Part shown: positions 18,346 to 27,143 of the stretch, in pieces
Numbering within the stretch: position 1 is the stretch's first letter
Layout: every line of letters begins with the position of its first letter
Assembly: GCA_965218765.1 (NCBI GenBank)
Contig: CBDCLU010000005.1
Location: forward strand, 434,001 to 498,000
Direction of reading: 5' to 3'
Origin: JBBPYC01 sp965218765
GTDB taxonomy: Bacteria; Pseudomonadota; Gammaproteobacteria; Burkholderiales; Burkholderiaceae_C
DNA: 64,000 bases
Notes under the pieces: generated by a model
What the model was told of the DNA's origin: nothing
Databases searched by the model: none
The model's input: only the letters and a program-made list of their open reading frames with translations
Position numbers and translations under genes: made by a program

Positions 18346-18672
18346 TCTGCGCAGCTGCATTGCTACGCTTTCAATAGCTGTTGGCGGTTTCTGCACAAGC
18401 GCTAGCGGCCGTTTCTGCATGAATTTCCAATGCGTCGAGCCCAGCGGGGCAGCAGCGGATGCCCACGCATCGGCTTGCCCCAAGTGACGGACGCCGGCGA
18501 ATCGCTTCTGTCGCTCGGCAAAGCCGTTGGTCCAGTTGCATCACTTCACCCCGGAATTCGTGAACAAGCCTGTGGATCGATCCGTTGAAAAGTTCGCAAG
18601 CCGTTGATTTGCCAGCCGATTTCGGCAGCTGCCAAAAATTGTGGCAGTGCCGATCCAGTGGGAGTTCTGCAC
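18346..18672. other. non-coding interval with a diverged repeat and a small hairpin
   Basis: Between the leuD remnant and the small membrane gene. A 51-base segment at 18562-18612 (GTGAACAAGCCTGTGGAT...) is about 70 percent identical to 19083-19133. CTGCCA-N7-TGGCAG at 18631-18649 is an inverted repeat. I see no convincing gene. Confidence 0.45.
18562..18612 (+). repeat. diverged direct repeat, copy A
   Basis: GTGAACAAGCCTGTGGAT at the left end and CCGTTGATT near the right end match copy B at 19083-19133 in the same order and orientation. The shared TGTGGAT is close to one half of a DnaA box (TGTGGATAA), but the last two bases differ. Confidence 0.5.
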
Positions 18673-18972
18673 TTAGCGCCGCCAGCCGCGCTGCATCAGC
18701 CATTGGCTGCTTGCCGCCGCCAGTACGAGTGCGGCGTAGCCCGCCATCTCGCCGTCGCGGCCCGACAGAACCAGCACGGCAGTCGATGCGAGGCAGGCGG
18801 CAAGCGTGTTGAGCCAACCGGCCCGCCAGCAACGGCGCAGCCGGCTGTCCCCGACGCCGTTCGAACTGCTTGCCGACGCAAACAGCAGACCGCCCAACGC
18901 CAGCAGCCAGCCGACGAAGCAGGCAGGCGCCAGAAAGCCCAACAGGTGATGCCCGAAGTCCAGCAGGTCCAT
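18673..18972 (-). CDS. small four-helix membrane protein, unknown function
   Basis: A 99-residue protein starting MDLLDFGHHLLGF at ATG 18972. It has about four hydrophobic segments: residues 7-30, 45-58, 60-75 and near the C-terminus, with short charged loops (SRLRRCWRAG). It resembles uncharacterised small membrane proteins that neighbour hemA in related bacteria, but I cannot name the family. The gene is divergent from hemA and bracketed by the two diverged repeat copies. The frame runs in a normal composition, and the hydrophobic pattern supports a real gene. Confidence 0.55.
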   Translation of the reverse strand: MDLLDFGHHLLGFLAPACFVGWLLALGGLLFASASSSNGVGDSRLRRCWRAGWLNTLAACLASTAVLVLSGRDGEMAGYAALVLAAASSQWLMQRGWRR

Positions 18973-19082
18973 GGCGCGTGACGATATCAACAACCCTCAA
19001 GGCGCCGCGCCACCTGGGTCGGCAGCTTCCGGGGCAACTTCTGGCGCCACTCGGCGGCACGGCGCAATTGTTCGTCGGTTGC

Positions 19083-19133
19083 GTGCACAAGCCTGTGGAT
19101 GGTTTCGCTCAAAGCTTCACAACCGGTTGATTC
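19083..19133 (+). repeat. diverged direct repeat, copy B
   Basis: GTGCACAAGCCTGTGGAT to GGTTGATT, about 70 percent identical to 18562-18612. The two copies flank the small membrane-protein gene; copy B lies in the 309-base region between that gene and hemA. Apart from this repeat and the hemA -10 box I see nothing in 18973-19281. Confidence 0.5.
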
Positions 19134-19266
19134 GAAACGATTTTCTGCAACCTGCAAGAAAATTCAGCAGCAGCACGGGCACCTTCTGGCAGGCAACACG
19201 AACGGACGGCGGCGCGTGCGCTCCTGCTCGCTTTCCATCACCCAAGCCGGCTGCAGCTGCAAAATT

Positions 19267-19272
19267 TATAAT
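19267..19272 (+). promoter_or_regulatory. consensus -10 box immediately upstream of hemA
   Basis: A perfect TATAAT lies nine bases before the hemA ATG (19282). Transcription would start at about 19279-19281, giving a leaderless or near-leaderless message. No good -35 box is seen at 16-18 bases upstream. Confidence 0.55.
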
Positions 19273-19281
19273 CGCCCGGTT

Positions 19282-20553
19282 ATGGCAGTCTGGGCTTTGG
19301 GGATCAATCACACCAGCGCACCGGTCGACCTGCGCGGCCGATTCGCATTCGCGCTTGACCAGATCGGCCCGACCTTGCGCGGGTTGCGGGAAACCGTCAC
19401 GCGGCACCCGGAAGCGGCCATTCTGTCGACCTGCAACCGCACCGAGATCTACTGCGCCACGCAACAGGCCGCCGACGGCGATGCGCTCGCGCACACGTTC
19501 AACTGGCTGGCGCAACGCGGCAACGTACCGCCCGATCTGCTGCGCCGCCACGCCTATACGCTGAAAGACGAGCAGGCCGCGCGCCATGCGTTCCGGGTCG
19601 CGAGCGGGCTCGATTCGATGGTGCTCGGCGAGCCGCAGATCCTGGGCCAGATGAAGGATGCGGTGCGGGTCGCGAACGAAGCCGGCGCGTTGGGCAGCAC
19701 GCTGAATCAGTTGTTCCAGCGCTCGTTTGCCGTTGCCAAGGAAGTGCGCACCGCGACCGAGATCGGCGCCCATTCGATCAGCATGGCGGCCGCTGCCGTG
19801 CGGCTGGCCGGACAACTGTTCGAGGATTTGCGCGCGATCCGCATCCTGTTCGTCGGCGCCGGCGAGATGATCGAGCTGGCCGCAACGCACTTTGCTGCGC
19901 AGCAGCCCAAACACATTGCGATCGTGAACCGCTCGCTCGAGCGGGGCGAAAAGCTCGCGTCCCGGTTCCATGGCGAAGCGATGCGGCTCGCCGACCTGCC
20001 CGATCGCCTGCACGAATTCGACGCCGTGGTGAGCTGCACCGCGAGCACGTTGCCGCTGATCGGCCTGGGCGCGGTCGAACGCGCATTGAAGCGCCGCAAG
20101 CACCGCCCGATGTTCATGGTGGACCTGGCCGTGCCGCGCGACATCGAGCCCGAAGTCAAGGCGCTGCAGGACGTGTATCTCTACACGCTGGACGACCTCG
20201 CGCAGGTGGTGCAGACGAACCAGGCACATCGGCAGGCCGCGGTCGCGCAGGCCGAAGTCATCATCGATGCGGGCGTCGCGAACTTCATGCAGTGGGTCGG
20301 CCGGCGAGCGCACGTGCCGTTGATCCAGCAGCTATCGGCGCAGGCCGATGCCTGGCGCGCGATTGAACTCGCACGTGCGAAGCGGCGGCTCGCGCGCGGC
20401 GAAGGCGTGGAAGCGGTGCTTGACGGCCTGTCACGCGGCCTTACGCAGAAGCTGCTGCACGGCTCGATGATCGGCCTGCAGGCCGGCGATGACCAGGCGC
20501 GGCAGCGCGCTGGCAGCGCGGTCAAGCAGTTCTTTCTGCGCAAGGAACGTTAG
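19282..20553 (+). CDS. hemA: glutamyl-tRNA reductase
   Basis: Reduces glutamyl-tRNA(Glu) to glutamate-1-semialdehyde with NADPH, the first step of haem synthesis in the C5 pathway. It has 423 residues; the ATG at 19282 gives MAVWALGINHTSAPVDLR, the conserved start. The catalytic Cys is in LSTCNRTEIY, and the conserved SGLDSMVLGEPQILGQMK follows. The NADPH domain has the motif LFVGAGEMIELA, and a helical dimerisation domain forms the C-terminus. It precedes prfA by 144 bases, as in many proteobacteria. Haem normally regulates HemA stability; nothing here shows that directly. Confidence 0.97.
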   Translation: MAVWALGINHTSAPVDLRGRFAFALDQIGPTLRGLRETVTRHPEAAILSTCNRTEIYCATQQAADGDALAHTFNWLAQRGNVPPDLLRRHAYTLKDEQAARHAFRVASGLDSMVLGEPQILGQMKDAVRVANEAGALGSTLNQLFQRSFAVAKEVRTATEIGAHSISMAAAAVRLAGQLFEDLRAIRILFVGAGEMIELAATHFAAQQPKHIAIVNRSLERGEKLASRFHGEAMRLADLPDRLHEFDAVVSCTASTLPLIGLGAVERALKRRKHRPMFMVDLAVPRDIEPEVKALQDVYLYTLDDLAQVVQTNQAHRQAAVAQAEVIIDAGVANFMQWVGRRAHVPLIQQLSAQADAWRAIELARAKRRLARGEGVEAVLDGLSRGLTQKLLHGSMIGLQAGDDQARQRAGSAVKQFFLRKER

Positions 20554-20697
20554 CGGCGCTCGGCCGCTTCGTCTGGCTTCAGCGGCCGCGCTGGTACCGG
20601 TGCCACGGCCGGTCCTTGCAAACGGCCCTTTCGTTTTCTTTCCGGCCCGGCGCATGACGCCGCTGCAGCGCGACCCCACAGCCCGCCTTTTTTCCCA

Positions 20698-21786
20698 ATG
20701 AAACCATTTCTGCTGCAGCAACTGGAACGCTACGCCCAGCGCCTCGAAGAACTCGACTTTCTGCTGTCGCGCGAGGACATCATGGCCGACATGGCGCAGT
20801 ACCTGGCGCTGTCGCGCGAGCACGCCGACGTCACGCAGATTGCAGGCCGCTTCACGCGTTACCGCCGGTGCGAAGCCGACCTGCAGAGCGCGCGCGAACT
20901 GCTCGCCGAGCCCGGTGCCGATGCGGAGATGGCCGAACTGGCGAAGGAAGGAATCGCGAGCGCGGAAGCCGAACTGCTGCAGCTCGAAGCCGACGTGCAG
21001 CGCCTGCTGCTGCCGAAAGACCCGGACGACGCACGCCCCGCGTTCCTCGAAATCCGCGCGGGCACCGGTGGCGACGAATCGGCGCTGTTCGCGGGCGACC
21101 TGCTGCGCATGTACACGCGCTTTGCCGAGCGGCAGGGCTGGAAGGCCGAGCTGCTCAGCGAATCGCCGAGCGAACTAGGCGGCTTCAAGGAAGTGGTGCT
21201 GCGCCTGGACGGCGACCAAGTCTATGGTGCGCTGCGCTACGAATCCGGCGGGCATCGCGTGCAGCGCGTGCCGCAGACGGAAACGCAAGGCCGCATCCAC
21301 ACCAGCGCCTGCACGGTCGCGGTGCTCGCCGAACCTGACGAGGCGCAAGCCGTGCAGATCAACCCGGCAGATTTGCGCATCGACACGTTTCGCGCAAGCG
21401 GCGCGGGCGGCCAGCACATCAACAAGACCGACTCGGCCGTGCGCGTCACGCACCTGCCGACCGGCATTGTCGCCGAATGCCAGGACGACCGCAGCCAGCA
21501 CCGCAACAAGGCGAAGGCGCTGCAGGTGCTGGCCGCGCGCATCCAGGACAAGGAAAAGAACGAGCGCGCCGCGAAAGACGCCGCGCTGCGCAAAGGCCTG
21601 ATCGGCAGCGGGGATCGCTCGGACCGCATCCGCACCTACAACTTCCCGCAGGGGCGGCTCACCGATCACCGCATCAACCTGACTTTGTACAAGCTCGACA
21701 AGGTGATGGAAGGCGACCTGGGCGATGTCGTGGCCGCACTCCAGACCGCACGCGAGGCCGAGCAGCTGGAAGCGCTTGAGGACTGA
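20698..21786 (+). CDS. prfA: peptide chain release factor 1
   Basis: Releases peptides at UAA and UAG codons. It has 362 residues; the N-terminal helices run to about residue 100. The ribosomal catalytic motif GGQ is in ASGAGGQHINKTDSAV near residue 238. The stop-codon-reading motif, usually P-A-T or P-V-T in RF1, reads P-Q-T at residues 192-194 (RVPQTETQGR). The start MKPFLLQQLERYAQRLEELD matches the family. It is normally followed by prmC, which methylates the GGQ glutamine; here a dispersed repeat and an MFS exporter follow instead. Confidence 0.96.
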   Translation: MKPFLLQQLERYAQRLEELDFLLSREDIMADMAQYLALSREHADVTQIAGRFTRYRRCEADLQSARELLAEPGADAEMAELAKEGIASAEAELLQLEADVQRLLLPKDPDDARPAFLEIRAGTGGDESALFAGDLLRMYTRFAERQGWKAELLSESPSELGGFKEVVLRLDGDQVYGALRYESGGHRVQRVPQTETQGRIHTSACTVAVLAEPDEAQAVQINPADLRIDTFRASGAGGQHINKTDSAVRVTHLPTGIVAECQDDRSQHRNKAKALQVLAARIQDKEKNERAAKDAALRKGLIGSGDRSDRIRTYNFPQGRLTDHRINLTLYKLDKVMEGDLGDVVAALQTAREAEQLEALED

Positions 21787-21790
21787 GATC

Positions 21791-21894
21791 ACCCCCCGCC
21801 AACGCTGCCTTCGGTCGGCTCGCAGCTGCCCCCATGCCGGGGGCGGCGCCTGCGGCCCGGCAAAGCCGGCTGCGTGGCCCCCGCTGGAACGGGC
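21791..21894 (+). repeat. dispersed hairpin repeat, copy 2
   Basis: Begins five bases after the prfA stop codon. The order matches the other copies: a CCCCCC run, GCTGCCTTCGGTCGGCT, a central CCCCC/GGGGG hairpin, GGCGCCTGCGGCCCGGC, AAGCCGGCTGCGTGGCCCCC, GCTGGAACGGG. It is in the same direction as prfA and lies just before the exporter gene. Confidence 0.85.
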
Positions 21895-21954
21895 TACCGA
21901 AGCTGCGCTGCCTGCATGGGTTGCTGCTGCGGCCTGGCGCCACTGGCAGCTGTT

Positions 21955-23202
21955 GTGACCAACGCCGATCAGGACGCGCCCATCGATGCGTCGGCGACGC
22001 ATCCGCCCCAGATCCTGGTCTGGCTGCTGCCGCTGCTGCTGGCCGCACAGCCGATCGCAACCGACAGCTATCTGCCCGCGCTGCCTGCGATCCGCGACGC
22101 GCTCGGCAACGCGACGGCGAGCCTCACGGTGTTCGTGCTTGCGCTGGGGCTCGGGCAATTGCCGAGCGGTCCGCTGTCGGACCGGTTCGGCCGGCGGCCG
22201 GTGCTGCTCGGCGGCTTGGCGCTTTATCTGGTAGCAGCGCTTGGCGCGGCGGCGGCCGTGAACGTGCCGATGCTGCTGATCGCGCGTGCGCTGCAGGGCG
22301 CGGCGATGGGCGCCGTGCTGGTCTGCGCGCGCGCCGCGGTAAGGGACGTTTATTCGGCGGCCGACGGTGCGCATGCGCTCGCGCGCGGCATGACCGGCCT
22401 GGGCGTGATCGCGCTGGCGTCGCCGATCATCGGCGCGGTGCTGGTGGAATACGTCCACTGGCGCGCGGTATTTGCGCTGATGGCGGCCTATGCGCTCGGC
22501 CTGTTGCTGCTGTGCGACGGGCGCTTTGCCGAAACGCGTGTGCTGGCCGGCCCGGCCGATGGTGCCGACACGACGCCCGGCGGCAGCACGCGCGCGGTGT
22601 TTGCAAACCGGTCGTTCCGCGCCTGGGGCTCGGTCGCGCTGGCCACGTATGCGGGCATCTTCTGTTTTTTGCTGCTGTCGCCATCCGTCTACATCAGCTA
22701 TCTGGGCCTGTCGCCGACGCAGTACGCCTGGGTGCCGGCCGGCGGCTCGGTGGTCTACATCTTCGGCACGATCGGCTGCCGCCGGCTGCTGCGCCGCTTC
22801 GGCGCGCTGCGCACCGAGCGGTTCGGCGCGCTGATGAGTCTGCTCGGCGCGCTGGTGCAGGCGCTCGGCTGCTGGCTCGCGCCGCTGTCGATCTGGCCGC
22901 TGCTGCTCGGGCATGCGGCGTTCGTGTTCGGGCACGGCATCCACCAGCCGTGCGGGCAGTCGGGCGCGGTGGCCGAGCTGCCGCAGATGGCGGGCCGCGC
23001 GGTTGCGTGGTCGGGCTTTTCGATGATGCTCGTCGCGTTCGTGGTGGGCAACGCGGCAGCGCTGTTCGTCGACGACGCGGCCACGCACGGCGCCTGGCCA
23101 ATGGTGCTGCCGATGCTGCTGGCCGCAGGCGCGCTGCTGCTGATCGCGTTCGGCTGGCTGCCGCGCGTGGTGCCGGCGGCTGGCCAGGGTGCAAGGCCGT
23201 AA
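21955..23202 (+). CDS. MFS drug-resistance exporter, Bcr/CflA family
   Basis: Proton-driven efflux pump of 12 predicted helices, 415 residues from the GTG at 21955. That start gives a short polar N-terminus before the first helix (ILVWLLPLLLAAQPIATDSYLPALPAI). An earlier ATG-like codon at 21874 would begin inside the dispersed repeat, so it is less likely. Family marks are the Y-L-P-A-L-P-x-I segment in helix 1, SDRFGRRPVLLGG after helix 2 and RALQGAAMGA in helix 4. The substrate is unknown; Bcr, CmlA and similar proteins export antibiotics or small peptides. It occupies the usual prmC position behind prfA. Confidence 0.82.
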   Translation: MTNADQDAPIDASATHPPQILVWLLPLLLAAQPIATDSYLPALPAIRDALGNATASLTVFVLALGLGQLPSGPLSDRFGRRPVLLGGLALYLVAALGAAAAVNVPMLLIARALQGAAMGAVLVCARAAVRDVYSAADGAHALARGMTGLGVIALASPIIGAVLVEYVHWRAVFALMAAYALGLLLLCDGRFAETRVLAGPADGADTTPGGSTRAVFANRSFRAWGSVALATYAGIFCFLLLSPSVYISYLGLSPTQYAWVPAGGSVVYIFGTIGCRRLLRRFGALRTERFGALMSLLGALVQALGCWLAPLSIWPLLLGHAAFVFGHGIHQPCGQSGAVAELPQMAGRAVAWSGFSMMLVAFVVGNAAALFVDDAATHGAWPMVLPMLLAAGALLLIAFGWLPRVVPAAGQGARP

Positions 23203-23269
23203 CCGCCGATTGGGCTATCCTGTAACTCCCGCGGCACGCGCCCGCGCAACGGCTCGCCACACACTGCTC

Positions 23270-24202
23270 GTGTCAGACCCCCATCCTGAACGCCCCGCCG
23301 GCAATGGCGGGGCCGTCTACAACCCCGAGTCCGCCGCCGCGCGCGACGACAAACGCAGCTTCCGCCAGAAACTCGCCGAGCTGATCCACCCCGGCCCCGG
23401 CAGCCGCGAAGGCCTGATCGACACGCTGGCCAGTGCCGAGAGCAACGACGTGATCGGCGCCGAATCGAGGGTCATGCTCGAAGGCGTGCTGCGCATGGCC
23501 GACATGACCGCCGGCGACGTGATGGTGGCCGCGCCGCGCATGGACCTGGTCGACATCGACTTCGCGTATCCCGAGCTGCTGCGCACCGTGATCGACACCG
23601 CGCATTCGCGTTTTCCGGTGTTCGAGGACGACAAGGAAAACATCATCGGCGTGCTGCTCGCAAAGGATTTGCTCAAGCTGCAGCGCGCGCCGGAGCTGAA
23701 CATCCGCGCGCTGTTGCGCCCAGCTGTATTCGTGCCGGAAAGCAAGGGCCTGAACGACCTGCTGCGCGAATTCCGCGGCACGCGCAACCATCTGGCGGTG
23801 GTGGTCGATGAATTCGGCCGCATCGCGGGCCTCATCACGATCGAGGACGTGCTCGAGCAGATCGTCGGCGAGATCGAGGACGAGTTCGACATCGGCGAAG
23901 ACGAAGGCGACATCTTCACGCTGGCCGACGGCACGTATCGCGTCAGCGGCGATGCGAGCATCGAGCACGTGAACGAGACCTTCGAAGTCGACGTGCTGCC
24001 GACCGACCCGGAAGACGAGTTCGAGACCATCGGCGGCCTGATCGCGCACGAGATGGGCCACGTGCCGCGCCGCGGCGAGGAGCATACGGTGGCCGGCCTG
24101 CGCTTCATCGTGCTGCTGAGCAAGGGCGGCGCGGTGCGCTGGTTCAAGGTGTCGCGCGTGCCGCCGGTAGTTGGCACCGGCGACGACCAGAAAACCGCCT
24201 GA
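23270..24202 (+). CDS. corC: CorC/HlyC-type CBS-domain protein
   Basis: A 310-residue cytoplasmic protein with two CBS domains (about residues 70-190; DMTAGDVMVAAPRM and GTRNHLAVVVDEFGRIAGLITIEDVLEQIVGEIEDEFD) and a C-terminal CorC_HlyC domain (FETIGGLIAHEMG). It is linked to magnesium/cobalt efflux or membrane homeostasis. Start: GTG 23270 gives MSDPHPERP. The neighbour lnt begins three bases after its stop. In many proteobacteria ybeX (corC) and lnt form one operon with ybeY and ybeZ; those two are not here. Confidence 0.9.
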   Translation: MSDPHPERPAGNGGAVYNPESAAARDDKRSFRQKLAELIHPGPGSREGLIDTLASAESNDVIGAESRVMLEGVLRMADMTAGDVMVAAPRMDLVDIDFAYPELLRTVIDTAHSRFPVFEDDKENIIGVLLAKDLLKLQRAPELNIRALLRPAVFVPESKGLNDLLREFRGTRNHLAVVVDEFGRIAGLITIEDVLEQIVGEIEDEFDIGEDEGDIFTLADGTYRVSGDASIEHVNETFEVDVLPTDPEDEFETIGGLIAHEMGHVPRRGEEHTVAGLRFIVLLSKGGAVRWFKVSRVPPVVGTGDDQKTA

Positions 24203-24204
24203 GT

Positions 24205-25806
24205 TTGGCGCTGCCCGCCACATCGCCAACGCTGCTGCAACCACCCGCGTCGGCTTCAAGACGCTGGCCGGTGCGCGCGCTGCTGCCGCTTGCCCTGCTG
24301 GCCGGCATCGCCCAAGCGGTTTCGATCGCAGCATTCTGGGACGCGCAGCCACAGTGGTGGTTGCAGTTGCTCTCGATGACCGGCTTCGTCGCGCTGCTGG
24401 AGCGGGCCGGCGGCAGCTGGCGGCGCAGCGCATTACTGGGCTGGGTGTTCACCACCGGCTGGCTCGTCGCCACCTATTGGTGGATGACGATCTCGATGCA
24501 CCGCTACGGCGGCATGCCGTTGCCGCTGGCGGCCGGCGGGGTGCTGGCACTGGCGATGCTGCTGGCGATCTATTACGCGGTCGTCTGCGGGATTTTTGAA
24601 CGAATAGTGCCTGAGGCGCAGGTAACGCCTGCGGTGCGCGCTATTGTTTTTGCAGCTCTGTGGCTGCTGGCCGAACTGCTGCGGGGGCGCTGGTTCACCG
24701 GGCTGCCCTGGGGCGCCGCTGGCTATGCGCATATCGATGGGCCACTGGCTGCGCTCGCGCCGTTCGCGGGCGTTTACGCGATGACAACCGTCGCGGCCCT
24801 GCTCGCGGCGCTGCTGGCCATGCACGGCGGCTGGCACATGCTGCGGATCGGCGTGGTGCTGCTCGCCCTGCTCACAGGCTGGCTGCTGCCGCGGCCCGAC
24901 TTCACGCGCAGTGCCGGCACCTTGAACGTAAGCCTGCTGCAGGGCAACATCGCGCAAAGCGAGAAGTTCGAGCCCAACACCGGCATCCCGCAGGCGCTCG
25001 ACTGGTACGCGCAGCAGCTGCTGACCAGCACCGCCGACCTGGTCGTCACGCCCGAGACGGCTGTGCCGATGCTGCCGCGCTATTTGCCGCCGGGCTACCT
25101 GGAACGCATCGAGCAACGCTTTGCGAGCGGCGCGCAAGCCGCGCTGGTCGGCATCCCGCTGCTGGCAGACGCGTCGTCAGACCGCTCTGGCGGTGGCTAT
25201 ACCAATTCAGCGCTTGGCTTTGCGCCGGACGCAGCAAGCATCTATCGATACGACAAGCACCACTTGGTGCCGTTCGGCGAATTCGTGCCAACGCTGTTCA
25301 AATGGTTCGTCGCCCAGATGCACATCCCGCTCGGTGATTTCGATCGTGGCGGCGTTGGACAACCATCGTTCGCTTGGCGCGGCCAGCGGCTCGCGCCGAA
25401 CATCTGCTACGAAGATTTGTTCAGCGAAGAACTCGGCCAGCGCTTTGCCAACGCCGCGCTGGCGCCAACCATGTTCGTGAACATCAGCAACATGGCCTGG
25501 TTCGGCGACACGCTCGCGCTCGACCAGCACCTGCAGATGTCGCGGCTGCGCGCGCTCGAATACCAGCGCCCCGTGATCCGTGCGACCAACACGGGTGCGA
25601 CCGCGATTATCGATACCCAAGGCCGCGTGCAGCAACAGCTGCCGCGGTTCACCCAAGGCATGCTGACCGGCGCCGTTGAGGGTCGGACGGGCAACACGCC
25701 CTATGCCGATTGGGTGTCGCACTGGTGGTTGTGGCCATTTTGGGTAACTGGGTTGCTAGTGCCTGTACTTAGCATCTTTGCCCGTCGTGGCCTTCGTCAG
25801 AACTGA
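24205..25806 (+). CDS. lnt: apolipoprotein N-acyltransferase
   Basis: Adds the third acyl chain to lipoproteins in the inner membrane. It has 533 residues with a TTG start three bases after corC, so it is translationally coupled. Several N-terminal helices form the membrane part. The nitrilase-like periplasmic domain follows, with the Glu-Lys-Cys triad in VTPETAVPML (E), YDKHHLVPFGEF (K) and NICYEDLF (C). A final helix near the C-terminus has the usual P-Y-x-D-W-V segment (TPYADWVSHWW). The assignment is firm. From 25807 to 26047 I see no gene. Confidence 0.95.
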   Translation: MALPATSPTLLQPPASASRRWPVRALLPLALLAGIAQAVSIAAFWDAQPQWWLQLLSMTGFVALLERAGGSWRRSALLGWVFTTGWLVATYWWMTISMHRYGGMPLPLAAGGVLALAMLLAIYYAVVCGIFERIVPEAQVTPAVRAIVFAALWLLAELLRGRWFTGLPWGAAGYAHIDGPLAALAPFAGVYAMTTVAALLAALLAMHGGWHMLRIGVVLLALLTGWLLPRPDFTRSAGTLNVSLLQGNIAQSEKFEPNTGIPQALDWYAQQLLTSTADLVVTPETAVPMLPRYLPPGYLERIEQRFASGAQAALVGIPLLADASSDRSGGGYTNSALGFAPDAASIYRYDKHHLVPFGEFVPTLFKWFVAQMHIPLGDFDRGGVGQPSFAWRGQRLAPNICYEDLFSEELGQRFANAALAPTMFVNISNMAWFGDTLALDQHLQMSRLRALEYQRPVIRATNTGATAIIDTQGRVQQQLPRFTQGMLTGAVEGRTGNTPYADWVSHWWLWPFWVTGLLVPVLSIFARRGLRQN

Positions 25807-26047
25807 GGGAAACGATGAAAAGGGAGTGCAGCAGGCTGATTTACAGGACCCTGCTTCTGTCGCTTTCCAAGCTTTCCCCACAGACAGTTTCACCAGATTC
25901 CGCTGCCTGATCCGGTCGATCAGTCGCCGTTTGTGCGTCGCTCTTCCATCAGCAGCCGGCGGTTCAATAGCGCGTCGCCCATCTGCGCCGCACCCATTTC
26001 CTCTTAAAAGCTGGAGCTTCCGAGGTTTCCCGGGTGGTTCAGCATGA

Positions 26048-27037
26048 CTATTTCAGCAGGGCCGAATACATTGCCGTGCCAATGACGCTGTGCATTTGTG
26101 TTGTTGGATGAAGCACGTCCCAGTACAGGAATGGCGCAAGAAAGTCCACTTGCGGCACATCGACACAGGTAGAAGGATTGCGAAAGAGGCAATCCACCGC
26201 ACCCGTGCCGGGAGACAGGAACGCCAGCGCTGGCACATCTGCGTTGACAAGTCCATTCGTCACCACATTCTCGCCAAGCGCAAAAACATCCAGGCGGATG
26301 ATTTTGATGCCAGGCAATTTATCTAATGAATCCAGCGTCGCGGCCAGCAATGCATTATGCGATTTGGTGAGTAGCGTAAGTTGTACGCTTGCCCCTTGCG
26401 CTTTCACCAGCGGCGTCCTGCCCAGATCAGGCAAGTTGGGCACCAGAAAATCATGCGCGCCGGTGTCGTAGAGCGCCCGGATCGACTTCTCTATGTTGCC
26501 AACCACCACATAAGGATCATAGGTGATGTTCTGCACATAATCATTGGAGCCCGACCACACGACGTACAGCGCATTCGGGCTGGACTTCTTTTTCTCAAGC
26601 GCCTTTGTATAGAGACCGACCTGTCCGACCAGCCCTGGCACGGAAAAGCCGGTGGGCGTGGGATTTTGAATACCCGATGCTGAACCACCAAAGGCAAAGT
26701 TCACGCTGGATTTTTCGTCAACACCGCCCGCCACAACGAACGGCTGCAACCCGGCGCTGTTCTTGCGAGATACGAGTTTCCACAGGTATTCGACCGCGAC
26801 GGGTCCATTGGAAAAACGCCCTTTCCAATAGGTAGCATAAGGCGTGATAGAAGGTGGGATGGCAGGCACCAGCTGCTGGGCAGTCGTGGCGGCAAAGACA
26901 TTGCCAGTGTCAGACAGACTGTCACCGAACACGTACATCGCTGCATAGTTGGGTTGTCCGGCTACGGCCGTAGAAACCATCGATACCGCAAACAACACGG
27001 TCAATATGCGGCTGCCCAGATGCGCAATAATTTTCAT
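26048..27037 (-). CDS. secreted GDSL/SGNH-family hydrolase
   Basis: A 329-residue protein with a signal peptide at residues 1-26 (MKIIAHLGSRILTVLFAVSM...AVA). The block I serine is in FGDSLSDTGN (about residue 40), the glycine/asparagine block in SGSNDYV, and the C-terminal catalytic pair in DVLHPTTQMH. These motifs fit an SGNH lipase or esterase without an autotransporter domain. Its base composition is clearly less GC-rich than neighbouring genes, and a degenerate IS3-type end lies about 70 bases upstream. It was probably gained by transfer. Start: ATG 27037; the substrate is unknown. Confidence 0.85.
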   Translation of the reverse strand: MKIIAHLGSRILTVLFAVSMVSTAVAGQPNYAAMYVFGDSLSDTGNVFAATTAQQLVPAIPPSITPYATYWKGRFSNGPVAVEYLWKLVSRKNSAGLQPFVVAGGVDEKSSVNFAFGGSASGIQNPTPTGFSVPGLVGQVGLYTKALEKKKSSPNALYVVWSGSNDYVQNITYDPYVVVGNIEKSIRALYDTGAHDFLVPNLPDLGRTPLVKAQGASVQLTLLTKSHNALLAATLDSLDKLPGIKIIRLDVFALGENVVTNGLVNADVPALAFLSPGTGAVDCLFRNPSTCVDVPQVDFLAPFLYWDVLHPTTQMHSVIGTAMYSALLK

Positions 27038-27104
27038 CAAGAGTCTTTCTGTGTGTGTGGAATCGCGCTGATGGAGCTGACAGTTGATGCAGTCAGTGCA
27101 CTGG

Positions 27105-27133
27105 TGAAGTGCCCCAGGAATTGTGGAAGCTCC
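27105..27133. repeat. terminal inverted repeat of an IS3-type element
   Basis: TGAAGTGCCCCAGGAATTGTGGAAGCTCC resembles the terminal repeats of one IS3 group, recalled as TGAA-CGCCCCGG-T-TGTGGA. It lies eleven bases from the stop codon of the transposase remnant, which is the expected distance. The match is to a recalled consensus, not a database result. Confidence 0.6.
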
Positions 27134-27143
27134 TTGGCTTGAG

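Noticed and set aside
21874..21954. Earlier start of the MFS exporter at 21874
   Set aside because: It would begin inside the dispersed repeat, and gives a Cys/Gly-rich N-terminus that does not fit the family.
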